A stretch of DNA of 64,000 bases. Source: Dysosmobacter acutus. Lineage in GTDB: Bacteria > Bacillota > Clostridia > Oscillospirales > Oscillospiraceae. Every line of letters starts with the position of its first letter. Position 1 is the stretch's first letter. Of this stretch, positions 8,675 to 16,442 are shown piece after piece. The translations under genes and the position numbers were made by a program. The DNA lies in contig NZ_JAHLQN010000001.1 in NCBI RefSeq assembly GCF_018919205.1, positions 744,001 through 808,000 on the forward strand. The letters run 5' to 3'. A model generated the notes under the pieces. The model was not told the DNA's origin. It searched no databases and saw nothing but the letters and a program-made list of their open reading frames with translations.

Positions 8675-10063
8675 TCATCCGATATGCAGCAGCATATGGG
8701 CGAACTGGAAATAAATCAGCAGGGAAATGGCGTCCACAATGGTGGTGATGAAGGGGGAAGCCATCACCGCCGGGTCAAAGCCTAACTTTTTGGCCAGCAT
8801 GGGCAGCGTGCAGCCCACCAGTTTGGCACACAGCACCGTACATACCAGGGTCAGGCAGATCACCGCCGCCACCAGGGGCGTCACCGCCGGATTCTGAAAC
8901 AGCAGCCGGTCCACCAGGATCAGCTTGACAAAGTTGGCCACCGCCAGGACCACGCCGCAGAGGACGGAGACGCGGATCTCCTTCCAGATCACGCGCAGAA
9001 GGTCGGAGAATTCGATCTCACTCAGGGAGATGCCGCGGATCACGGTCACCGACGCCTGGGAGCCGCAGTTCCCGCCGGTGTCCATCAGCATGGGGATGTA
9101 GGCGGTGAGCACGGCAAAGGCCTCAAGGGCGTTTTCGAAACTGCTGATGATCTGCCCGGTAAAGGTGGCGGAGATCATCAGCAGCAACAGCCAGGGGATA
9201 CGCGCTTTGAAGGTCTCCAAAATTCCGGTCTTCAGATAGGGTTTGTCGGAAGGCGTGATGGCGGCCATCTTCTCGATGTCCTCCGTCACCTCTTCCTGGA
9301 GGACGTCCATGGCGTCGTCCACGGTGACAATGCCCACAAGGCGGTTTTCCGTATCCACCACGGGCAGGGCCAGAAAGCCGTATCTGCTCAGAGACCGGGC
9401 GGCCAGCTCCTGGTCGTCCAGGGTGGAGACGGAGACGAAGCTGGTCTGCATAATGTCCTCGATGACATCGTCCTCCTCCGCCAGCAGCAGCGTGCGGATG
9501 GAGACCAGCCCGATGAGGTGGCGGCCCGCGTCGATGACGTAGGATACGTTGATGGTCTCCTTGTCCGGACCGGTGCGGCGGATGCGCTTGAAGGCGTCCT
9601 CCACCGTCATATCCCGCTTCAAATCCACGAACTCCGTGGTCATGATGCTGCCCGCGGAATCCTCGGGGTACTTTAATATCTCGTTGATGCTTTTGCGCAC
9701 ATCCGGATCGGAGTGCTTCAAAATGCGCTTGACCACGTTGGCGGGCATCTCCTCCACGATGTCCACGGTGTCGTCCAGATAGAGCTCATCCAACACCTCT
9801 TTGAGCTCGGTGTTGGAAAAGCCGGAGATCAGCAGCTCCTGCTCGTCGGAGTCCAGCTCCACGAAGACCTCCGCCGCTAACTCCTTGGGCAGCAGGCGGA
9901 ACAGCAGAGGCATGGTCTCCTCCGGCAGCTCCTCCATCAGCAGCGCGATATCCGCCGCCTCCATGGGAAGAAGCATCTCACGCAGCTGGGCGTATCGCTT
10001 TCGCTCCATCAACTCCTCGATTTTTTTCAGCAGTTCTGCTTTTTCGGTTTCCCAGTCAAACAT
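8675..10063 (-). CDS. mgtE: Magnesium transporter MgtE
   Basis: A 462-residue Mg2+ channel/transporter of the MgtE family. It has the N-terminal superhelical domain (about residues 1-130, EMLLPMEAADIALLMEELPEE), two CBS domains (about 135-260), the plug helix and five transmembrane helices with TAYIPMLMDTGGNCGSQASV, the selectivity region. ATG 10063 is chosen because GAAAGGAGGAGG precedes it; the longer open frame upstream runs through the riboswitch. Cytosolic N and CBS domains close the channel when Mg2+ is high. Transcription is controlled by the M-box directly upstream. Confidence 0.95.
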   Translation of the reverse strand: MFDWETEKAELLKKIEELMERKRYAQLREMLLPMEAADIALLMEELPEETMPLLFRLLPKELAAEVFVELDSDEQELLISGFSNTELKEVLDELYLDDTVDIVEEMPANVVKRILKHSDPDVRKSINEILKYPEDSAGSIMTTEFVDLKRDMTVEDAFKRIRRTGPDKETINVSYVIDAGRHLIGLVSIRTLLLAEEDDVIEDIMQTSFVSVSTLDDQELAARSLSRYGFLALPVVDTENRLVGIVTVDDAMDVLQEEVTEDIEKMAAITPSDKPYLKTGILETFKARIPWLLLLMISATFTGQIISSFENALEAFAVLTAYIPMLMDTGGNCGSQASVTVIRGISLSEIEFSDLLRVIWKEIRVSVLCGVVLAVANFVKLILVDRLLFQNPAVTPLVAAVICLTLVCTVLCAKLVGCTLPMLAKKLGFDPAVMASPFITTIVDAISLLIYFQFAHMLLHIG

Positions 10064-10130
10064 GCGCGCCTCCTCCTTTCCAAACGTAGTTTGTGCGCCG
10101 GGGTCCGCGAAATACGGATCGCGCTGCGCA

Positions 10131-10169
10131 CAAAAATGCCCCAATCGCTTCCGTCCGGCGCGATTGGGG
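10131..10169 (-). terminator. Expression-platform terminator of the M-box leader
   Basis: Arms CCCCAATCGC and GCGATTGGGG (10139-10148 with 10160-10169 on the plus strand) followed on the minus strand by T5. It lies between the aptamer and the mgtE start, the expected place for Mg2+-dependent premature termination. Confidence 0.85.
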
Positions 10170-10200
10170 AAATACCCTGAAAAGCCGCCCAAAAGCGACC

Positions 10201-10352
10201 ATTCCACCGTTCAAGCTTTAGCCTCACAAGGCGGTGCAGTTGCATTAGATGATACCTTGATTTCGATATCGCCTGTTCAAACCCTCTCATGATGTCTCCA
10301 TCACTCTGCGGCAGCAACCCATATCCCTGTGGTAGCCTTACCTACCGGACAG
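10201..10352 (-). promoter_or_regulatory. M-box (ykoK) magnesium riboswitch
   Basis: Read on the minus strand, the leader has the M-box core: a 5' GGTAGGTAAGGCTACC hairpin, GGTTGCTGCC, then ATGCAACTGCACCGCC and GTGAGGCTAAAGC. These match in order the conserved blocks I recall from the Bacillus mgtE leader (TAGGTGAGGCTCC, GCTGCTGCC, ATGCAGCTGGATGC, GTGCTAAAGCTC). A terminator hairpin follows and mgtE lies downstream. High Mg2+ should compact the aptamer and favour termination. Confidence 0.92.
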
Positions 10353-10370
10353 TATTCACTTTACTTTTTC

Positions 10371-10399
10371 AGTCTATGCCAAAATTTTGACCATGTCAA
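10371..10399 (-). promoter_or_regulatory. mgtE promoter
   Basis: On the minus strand, a perfect TTGACA (10399-10394) and TAGACT (10376-10371) with a 17-base spacer, placing the start site about 10 bases before the M-box. Confidence 0.75.
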
Positions 10400-10503
10400 C
10401 CCTGCTTTCATCAAAATTGTACATTTTTCAAAAATAAGGGGGTAAAGTTAACAAAATAGCGTCCTTTCAGGAGGAAAAAGGAATTTTTAAATACAAAAGC
10501 CAC

Positions 10504-10532
10504 TTGCCAAACATTTGTTCGTGTGGTATAAT
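10504..10532 (+). promoter_or_regulatory. radC-uvrB promoter with embedded LexA (SOS) box
   Basis: TTGCCA at 10504-10509 and a perfect TATAAT at 10527-10532, 17-base spacer. Between them, at 10508-10521, lies CAAACATTTGTTCG, one base off the Gram-positive LexA/DinR consensus core GAAC-N4-GTTC. An operator between -35 and -10 would block polymerase binding. The downstream genes are DNA-repair genes, which supports an SOS role. Confidence 0.7.
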
Positions 10533-10590
10533 AACATATTCCTTTTGCAAAGGGAGCATTCGATGAAAACTTGGGGCGGAGGAGAGCGGA

Positions 10591-11268
10591 ATGGGCGTTC
10601 ACGACGGACACAGAGAGAAGAAGCGGGAGCAGTTTTTAAACAGCGGGCTGGACTCCTTTGCCGACCATGAGGTTCTGGAGCTGCTGCTCTTTTACGCCAT
10701 TCCCCGGCGGGACACCAATGAGACGGCCCACCTGCTGATGGAGCATTTCGGCACGCTGGACGCGGTATTTCACGCGCCGGTGGAGGAGCTTTGCCGGATA
10801 AAGGGCGTGGGGCGGAACGCGGCCACGCTGATTCACCTCGTTCCAAGGGTATACGGCCGGGTGAAGCGCTCGGCGGCGGAGAATGAAACCGTGCTGAACA
10901 CCACACGCAAGTCCGGGCGCTATCTGATGGAGCGCCTTGCGGGAGAAACCACGGAAAAGCTCTATCAGCTTTGCCTGGACCGCAAGGGAAAGCTTCTCAA
11001 TTGCCGCCAGCTCTCCGAGGGGAGCGTGGGCGCGGCGCCGGTCAACCTCCGCAAAATTGTGGAGAACGCGCTGCTCACCGGCGCTTCCGGCGTGATCCTT
11101 GGGCACAACCATCCCAGTGGAGTGGCCCTGCCCTCCCAGGAGGACGTGGCGGCCACGATCCAGGTGCGAAAGGCCCTGGAGGCGGTGGACATTCCGTTGC
11201 TGGATCACATCATTGTGGCGGATGAGGACTTTGTGTCCATGGCGGAATCGGGATACCTGCCCCTTTGA
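10591..11268 (+). CDS. radC: RadC family JAB-domain protein
   Basis: A 225-residue protein of normal RadC length. It has an N-terminal helix-hairpin-helix region (about residues 40-85, IKGVGRNAATLIHLV) and a C-terminal MPN+/JAMM metalloprotease fold with HNHPSGVALPSQED, the full H-x-H-x7-S-x2-D zinc motif. The family's role is unsettled; it is linked to recombination or repair but has no proven activity. ATG 10591 follows GGCGGAGGAG. It is the first gene after a LexA-box promoter and is followed 36 bases later by uvrB. Confidence 0.9.
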   Translation: MGVHDGHREKKREQFLNSGLDSFADHEVLELLLFYAIPRRDTNETAHLLMEHFGTLDAVFHAPVEELCRIKGVGRNAATLIHLVPRVYGRVKRSAAENETVLNTTRKSGRYLMERLAGETTEKLYQLCLDRKGKLLNCRQLSEGSVGAAPVNLRKIVENALLTGASGVILGHNHPSGVALPSQEDVAATIQVRKALEAVDIPLLDHIIVADEDFVSMAESGYLPL

Positions 11269-11304
11269 GAAAAACGGATTACAAACTGCGGAGGATTGAA
11301 CGAT

Positions 11305-13275
11305 ATGCCAAAGTTTCAGGTGGTTTCTGAATATGAGCCCTCCGGCGACCAGCCGGAGGCCATTGCGGCCTTGGCCGCGGGCGTGGAGAACGGCTTGAAC
11401 GAACAGGTGCTCCTGGGCGTCACCGGCTCAGGCAAGACTTTCACCATGGCCAAGGTCATCGAGAAGGTCCAGCGGCCCACACTGGTGCTGGCCCACAACA
11501 AGACCCTGGCCGCCCAGCTGTGCGCCGAGTTCAAGGAGTTTTTCCCCAACAACGCGGTGGAGTACTTTGTCTCCTACTACGACTATTACCAGCCCGAGGC
11601 CTATATCGCCCACACCGACACCTATATTGCAAAGGACGCCTCCACCAACGATGAGATCGACCGGCTGCGCCTCTCCGCCACCTGTTCGCTGCTGGAGCGG
11701 AGGGATGTGATCGTGGTGTCCTCCGTCTCCTGCATTTACGGCCTGGGCGAGCCGGATGACTTTGCCAAGATGATGATCTCCCTGCGCACCGGGGCCGAGT
11801 GGAACCGGGACGAGCTGCTCCGCCGCCTGGTGGAGGACCGCTACGAGCGCAACGACATCGCCTTTGAGCGCAACATGTTCCGGGTCCGTGGGGACACGGT
11901 GGAGATATACCCCGCCTATTATAAGGACCGGGCCATCCGGGTGGAGTTCTTCGGCGACGAGATCGACCGCATCAGCGAGTTTAACCCCGTCACCGGCGCG
12001 GCCTCCCGGGTGCTGAACCATGTGGCCATCTACCCGGCCTCCCACTATGTCACCACCCAGGACAAGATGGACCGGGCGGTGGGGGAGATTCGCCGGGAGC
12101 TGGAGGAGCGGGTGAAGTATTTCACGGACAACGACAAGCTGGTGGAGGCCCAGCGCATCCGCCAGCGGACGGAGTACGACATGGAAATGATGACGGAGCT
12201 GGGCTACTGCACCGGCATCGAGAACTACTCCCGGGTCATCTCCGACCGGCCCGCCGGCAGCGCGCCCATGACGCTGCTGGACTTCTTCCCCAAGGATTTT
12301 CTCCTGTTTGTGGACGAATCCCACGTGACGCTGCCCCAGGTGCGGGCCATGTACAACGGCGACCACGCCCGGAAGGACTCCCTGGTGGAGTACGGCTTCC
12401 GCCTGCCCTGCGCCTACGATAACCGACCGCTGAAGTTCGAGGAGTTTGAGCGGCGCGTCAATCAGGCCATCTACGTCTCCGCCACGCCGGGCCCCTATGA
12501 GCGGGAGCGGGCGGGTCAGATCGTGGAGCAGGTGATCCGGCCCACGGGGCTATTGGACCCAGTGGTGGAGGTCCGCCCGGTGGAGGGGCAGATCGACGAC
12601 CTGATCGCCGAGATCAACCTCCGCGCCGCCAAGGGCGAGCGGGTGCTGGTCACCACGCTGACCAAAAAGATGGCGGAGGATTTGACCGAATACTTCCGCA
12701 GCGCCGATATCCGGGTCCGCTACATGCACTCCGACGTGCAGACCATCGAGCGGATGGAGATCATCCGGGACCTGCGCCTGGGCGAGTTCGACGTGCTGGT
12801 GGGCATCAACCTGCTGCGGGAGGGGCTGGACCTGCCGGAGGTCTCTCTGGTGGCGGTGCTGGACGCGGACAAGGAGGGGTTCCTCCGCTCCGAGACGTCC
12901 CTGATCCAGACCATGGGCCGGGCGGCCCGCAACGCCAAGGGACTGGTCATCCTATACGCCGACGAGATCACGCCCTCCATGCGCGCGGCCATGGAGGAGA
13001 CCGCCCGGCGCCGGGAGATTCAGGACGAATACAACAAGGCCCACGGCATCGTGCCCAAGACCATCATCAAGGGCGTCCGGGAGGTGCTGGAGATCTCCAA
13101 AACCGCGGAGGAGGATACCCTCCGGGCCCGGCGTCACCGCAAGCTCAGCCAGCAGGAGCGGGAGGCGGAGATCGCCAAACTGGAAAAGGAGATGCGCCAG
13201 GCATCCAAGATGCTGGAGTTCGAGTACGCGGCGGTGCTGCGTGACCGGATCATCGAGCTGCGGGGGGAGAAGTGA
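11305..13275 (+). CDS. uvrB: Excinuclease ABC subunit B
   Basis: A 656-residue UvrB, the damage-verifying helicase of nucleotide excision repair. It shows Walker A GVTGSGKT, the beta-hairpin [10 protein letters not shown], helicase motif DESH, motif [11 protein letters not shown] and a C-terminal UVR motif ([17 protein letters not shown]) for UvrC contact. ATG 11305 is preferred over TTG 11296 because GGAGG at 11290-11294 gives proper spacing only for the ATG. It is probably co-transcribed with radC. uvrA lies 3 kb downstream on the same strand but not in the same tight operon. Confidence 0.97.
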   Translation: MPKFQVVSEYEPSGDQPEAIAALAAGVENGLNEQVLLGVTGSGKTFTMAKVIEKVQRPTLVLAHNKTLAAQLCAEFKEFFPNNAVEYFVSYYDYYQPEAYIAHTDTYIAKDASTNDEIDRLRLSATCSLLERRDVIVVSSVSCIYGLGEPDDFAKMMISLRTGAEWNRDELLRRLVEDRYERNDIAFERNMFRVRGDTVEIYPAYYKDRAIRVEFFGDEIDRISEFNPVTGAASRVLNHVAIYPASHYVTTQDKMDRAVGEIRRELEERVKYFTDNDKLVEAQRIRQRTEYDMEMMTELGYCTGIENYSRVISDRPAGSAPMTLLDFFPKDFLLFVDESHVTLPQVRAMYNGDHARKDSLVEYGFRLPCAYDNRPLKFEEFERRVNQAIYVSATPGPYERERAGQIVEQVIRPTGLLDPVVEVRPVEGQIDDLIAEINLRAAKGERVLVTTLTKKMAEDLTEYFRSADIRVRYMHSDVQTIERMEIIRDLRLGEFDVLVGINLLREGLDLPEVSLVAVLDADKEGFLRSETSLIQTMGRAARNAKGLVILYADEITPSMRAAMEETARRREIQDEYNKAHGIVPKTIIKGVREVLEISKTAEEDTLRARRHRKLSQQEREAEIAKLEKEMRQASKMLEFEYAAVLRDRIIELRGEK

Positions 13276-13362
13276 CAGACTTCGGAGCGCCGCGGCGGGC
13301 CTGGTCTCAGCCGATTAAGAAAAAAGCCGCAAGGGGCTTTCGGGCCGGAAAGGAAGATTCAG

Positions 13363-13743
13363 ATGCGCTATGACTGGCTGGACGAATACCTGCTCTCCCT
13401 GCCGGGAGTGGAGAAGGACTATAAGGTGGAGTGGCAGTGGTTCCGGTATAAAATCCGGGGTAAGCTCTTTGCCGCGGTGTGCTCGCCTGAGGAGAAGTAC
13501 CGCCTCTACGGCGGCCATTCCCTGGTGAACCTCAAGTGCGACCCCCGGGAGGCGGAGCTGCTTCAGGCCCGGTATGGCGAGGTGCTGCCCGGATTTTACA
13601 CCGACAAGCGCGCCTGGATCGCCGTGCTGCTGGACGGCGAATTGCCGGACGATGTGCTGCGCCGCCTCTGCCAGGAGTCCTACCGCTTGGTGCTTAAAAA
13701 GCTGCCCAAGTACGTTCAGCGGGAGATACAGGAGGAGATGTGA
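13363..13743 (+). CDS. MmcQ/YjbR family protein
   Basis: A 126-residue protein of the MmcQ/YjbR family (double-wing CyaY-like fold), with the N-terminal LLSLPGVEKDYKVEWQWFRYKIRGKLFA and the C-terminal DDVLRRLCQESYRLVLKKLPK typical of the group. Members are described as DNA-binding by fold, but a physiological role is not known. It follows uvrB after 87 bases, and its stop shares a base with the start of the next gene (TGATG), so the two are translationally coupled. Confidence 0.8.
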   Translation: MRYDWLDEYLLSLPGVEKDYKVEWQWFRYKIRGKLFAAVCSPEEKYRLYGGHSLVNLKCDPREAELLQARYGEVLPGFYTDKRAWIAVLLDGELPDDVLRRLCQESYRLVLKKLPKYVQREIQEEM

Positions 13744-14498
13744 TGAGGGAAGAGCGGAACCTGCTGCAAAAAATCGTGCTGGTGGCGCTGGCCGCCATGA
13801 TTCTGGTCTTCGGCGCGCTGACGGCCTATTTCCGCAGCCAGCCCGGCGTGGCGTTCCGGGATCAGCTGCTGCACTATATGGTGGGGCCGGAGCGCGCAGA
13901 CTATTTCGGCACGGTGGACGGCCAGCCGGTGGAGATCACGGTCACTGCCGGCGCGGGCGTGACTACAGTGGAGGTTCAGATCGGAGAGCTGGTTCACGAC
14001 CTCTGCCGGGTGGAGTATCCGCTCAAATCGGTGAAGACGGAATACGGCACCTACAGCGGCATCCGCATCTACCGCAACGATACCCTGCTCTTTGAGGGGG
14101 CCTACGATCCGGAGCGGGAGATAGACGGCGTTCCAGGCATGCTGTTTGACAGCAGTGGAGAACTTGCCATGAGTGAACTGATCCATTTTGGGTTTTCCAC
14201 CGGCGGAGACCCCTGGGCGGATTATGAAACGGCCATCCCCAGCATCCTCCAGTTTGCCTTCGGGCCGGAGGAGGCGGTTCGGGGAAGCTGGGGACTCTAT
14301 GCGGTGATGGTGTTTTTAACGCTGTTGGTGATGGCGGATGCGGCATTTCCCATGGCGCTGTTCCATTGGCGCTACCACTTTTCCGTCCGGAACCCGGAAC
14401 CCACGGAGTTCTACATCGGGATGCAGTACTTCAGCTGGCTGGTGCTGACGGTCATCCTGCTGGCGGCCTATATCAAAACATTGGGAATCTTTGTTTAA
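13743..14498 (+). CDS. Uncharacterised membrane protein
   Basis: A 251-residue protein I do not recognise. One transmembrane helix near the N-terminus (residues 10-28) is followed by an extracytoplasmic domain of about 150 residues rich in beta-type sequence (VEITVTAGAGVTTVEVQIGEL), then two C-terminal helices (about residues 182-205 and 228-248). ATG 13743 has GGAGGAG five bases upstream; a GTG one codon earlier is also possible. It overlaps the MmcQ gene by one base and lies 15 bases before a DMT transporter. Confidence 0.7.
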   Translation: MREERNLLQKIVLVALAAMILVFGALTAYFRSQPGVAFRDQLLHYMVGPERADYFGTVDGQPVEITVTAGAGVTTVEVQIGELVHDLCRVEYPLKSVKTEYGTYSGIRIYRNDTLLFEGAYDPEREIDGVPGMLFDSSGELAMSELIHFGFSTGGDPWADYETAIPSILQFAFGPEEAVRGSWGLYAVMVFLTLLVMADAAFPMALFHWRYHFSVRNPEPTEFYIGMQYFSWLVLTVILLAAYIKTLGIFV

Positions 14499-14513
14499 AG
14501 AGAGGGAAACGGC

Positions 14514-15392
14514 TTGGAAGAGACAAAAAAGCAGGGCTTGGCCAGCGCCTATCTTGCCATTTTGGCAGGGGCCGCGCTGTGGGGGATGATCGGCCTGTGG
14601 AACCGCAATCTGATGGCCGGGGGATTTTCGCCCTACAGCATTGTGGTGGTGCGGAATTTTGGCGGTCTGTTGCTTTTACTCTTGATTTTTGCCCTCCGGG
14701 ACCGTAGTGTATTCCATGTGGAACGCTGTCATCTGAAGTACTTTTTCGGCACAGGCGTGGTCAGCGTGGTGCTGTTCACCCTCTGCTATTTTTCCTGCCA
14801 AGAGATCTGCTCCCTGGCGGTGGCTTCCATCCTGCTTTACACGGCGCCCTCCATTGTGGTGATTTTGTCCGCGGTGTTGTGGAAGGAGCCTGTGACGAAA
14901 AAGAAGCTGCTGGCCCTGTCGCTGACGCTCCTGGGCTGCGCCTGCGTCACAGGGCTTTTCTCCGGCACCGCGACCGTCACGGCCGGCGGCATCCTGCTTG
15001 GGATAGGCGCCGGATTTTTCTACGCCCTCTACAGCGTGTTCGGCCGCTATGCCCTCAGCCACTACTCCTCCATGACCGTCACGGTGTGGACCTTCGTGTT
15101 CTGCGGCATTGGATCGCTGGTGTTCCTCCGGCCGGAGGAATTGGCCCTTGGGTTCTCCCAGCCTGAGATGTGGCTTTTGTCCCTTGGGCTGGTGGTGTGC
15201 TCCACTGTTGCGCCGTACCTGCTCTACACCTGGGGCCTTTCCCGGGTGGAGGCGGGCAAGGCCTCCATCATGGCCAGCGTGGAGCCGGTGGCGGCGTCCC
15301 TTGTGGGGGTGCTGGTATTCGGCGAGCCCATGGGCGTGCTGACCGTTGCGGGCATTGTGTGCGTATTGGCGGGCGTGTATATTTTGAGGTGA
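14514..15392 (+). CDS. EamA/DMT family transporter
   Basis: A 292-residue polytopic protein with ten hydrophobic segments arranged as two EamA repeats (about residues 12-145 and 155-290). The second repeat carries SVEPVAASLVGVLVFGEP, a hallmark of the drug/metabolite exporter superfamily. The start is TTG 14514 behind AGAGAGGGAAA. The substrate cannot be predicted; many relatives export amino acids or metabolites. Its stop overlaps the region of the YbaK gene's Shine-Dalgarno, so the two form an operon. Confidence 0.85.
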   Translation: MEETKKQGLASAYLAILAGAALWGMIGLWNRNLMAGGFSPYSIVVVRNFGGLLLLLLIFALRDRSVFHVERCHLKYFFGTGVVSVVLFTLCYFSCQEICSLAVASILLYTAPSIVVILSAVLWKEPVTKKKLLALSLTLLGCACVTGLFSGTATVTAGGILLGIGAGFFYALYSVFGRYALSHYSSMTVTVWTFVFCGIGSLVFLRPEELALGFSQPEMWLLSLGLVVCSTVAPYLLYTWGLSRVEAGKASIMASVEPVAASLVGVLVFGEPMGVLTVAGIVCVLAGVYILR

Positions 15393-15397
15393 GCGCG

Positions 15398-15910
15398 GTG
15401 GAAAAACAGAAGGAAGAAAAGACCAACGTGGTGCGGATTTTGGAGCAGCGGAAAATCCCCTGCACCGTCCATACCTACGATGGGATGGAGGGACCGGACC
15501 ACACCCGGGAGTACGGACTCCACGTGGCCCTAAGGCGGGGCGAGGACCCGGGCCGGGTCTTTAAGACGCTGGTGTCAAGGGGCGCCTCCGGGGGAGTCTA
15601 TGTGTTCGACATCCCGGTGGCGGAGACGCTTGATCTGAAAAAGGCCGCCAGGGCGGTGGGGGAGAAGTCCGTGGAGATGCTTCCCCTGGCCCAGATCAAT
15701 GCCGTCACCGGCTATGTCCGGGGCGGATGCAGCCCGGTGGGCATGAAAAAGCGCTATCCCACCGTGTTCCATGAGACGGCCCTTGGGTATGAGACCATCT
15801 TCATCTCCGCCGGAAAAATCGGCGTACAGGTTGAGGTGGAGCCCCACGCGCTCTCAGCGCTCTTGGGGGCGGGTTCGGCGGACCTCGTCGTGGAGCAGGC
15901 TGAGTCCTAA
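15398..15910 (+). CDS. YbaK/EbsC-type aminoacyl-tRNA deacylase
   Basis: A 170-residue trans-editing protein, resembling Cys-tRNA(Pro) deacylase YbaK. It has VFKTLVSRG near residue 50, AARAVGEKSVEMLP and the conserved GYVRGGCSPVGMKKRYP, then IFISAGKIGVQVEV. It hydrolyses mischarged aminoacyl-tRNA in the cytosol. GTG 15398 is chosen because GAGGTGA lies just upstream; an alternative GTG at 15389 overlaps the previous stop but lacks a good ribosome-binding site. Its last 57 bases overlap a convergent minus-strand gene. Confidence 0.85.
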   Translation: MEKQKEEKTNVVRILEQRKIPCTVHTYDGMEGPDHTREYGLHVALRRGEDPGRVFKTLVSRGASGGVYVFDIPVAETLDLKKAARAVGEKSVEMLPLAQINAVTGYVRGGCSPVGMKKRYPTVFHETALGYETIFISAGKIGVQVEVEPHALSALLGAGSADLVVEQAES

Positions 15911-16108
15911 GTGGAGGCCCGCCGCAAAGGCGTCCGCGGACCAGCGGTAATAGCAGTCGAAAAAGGCGTTGAGCAGGTCAAGCCTGGTGGATTGGTCTAC
16001 AGCCATCGTGTCCAGGAGGCCGCTGAGCTCCTTTTCGTCGTAGACCTCTGCCTCCCGCAGAAGGGAGTCGCCGTAGGTATCAAACAGCTTTGCATAGACC
16101 GGGCGCAT
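15854..16108 (-). CDS. Small uncharacterised protein
   Basis: An 84-residue predicted helical protein of unknown function with two halves: MRPVYAKLFDTYGDSLLR-type N-terminus and a C-terminal helix (DAFAAGLHLGLSLLHDEV). ATG 16108 is preceded by GAGGTGATATCT, a good ribosome-binding site, which supports it as a real gene despite a 57-base convergent overlap with the deacylase gene. It diverges from the XRE regulator at 16183, and palindromes lie between the two, so it may be that regulator's target. Confidence 0.55.
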   Translation of the reverse strand: MRPVYAKLFDTYGDSLLREAEVYDEKELSGLLDTMAVDQSTRLDLLNAFFDCYYRWSADAFAAGLHLGLSLLHDEVRRTRPQER

Positions 16109-16150
16109 AGATATCACCTCATATTACATTTAATGCAATGTGAATTATAC

Positions 16151-16170
16151 GGCATAAAAGATCATATGCC
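16151..16170. promoter_or_regulatory. Candidate operator between divergent genes
   Basis: GGCATA at 16151-16156 and TATGCC at 16165-16170 form a perfect inverted repeat just before the XRE gene. A second, looser palindrome (ACATT...AATGT, about 16125-16140) lies beside it. Binding by the adjacent XRE protein is inferred, not shown. Confidence 0.4.
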
Positions 16171-16182
16171 AAGGGGGATTTT

Positions 16183-16401
16183 ATGGAAACACTAAAATCG
16201 ATGGGGGAGCGGCTCTGCGCCCTGCGCAGGGAAAAACACATGCGTCAGGCCGACGTGGCAGAACTTCTCCATGTGACGCAGGCCCATTATCAGCGTGTGG
16301 AAAAGGGAAAAATCAATATTCCCACCTTGACGTTGTGCTTTCTGGCAGACTATTTTGGCGTAACCACGGACTATTTACTGGGCCGGACGGACGAGCGGTG
16401 A
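16183..16401 (+). CDS. XRE-family helix-turn-helix regulator
   Basis: A 72-residue protein that is almost only a Cro/CI helix-turn-helix: LRREKHMRQADVAELL, TQAHYQRVEKGKINIP, then LCFLADYFGVTTDYLLGRTD. This layout is the common short clostridial XRE repressor (SinR/Xre type). GGGGGATTTT precedes the ATG. It diverges from a small hypothetical gene and is followed by uvrA 41 bases later, so read-through into uvrA is possible. Confidence 0.85.
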   Translation: METLKSMGERLCALRREKHMRQADVAELLHVTQAHYQRVEKGKINIPTLTLCFLADYFGVTTDYLLGRTDER

Positions 16402-16442
16402 TCCGCCGGTCAGGCTTACAATAAAAGGAGAACCAGTTTACC

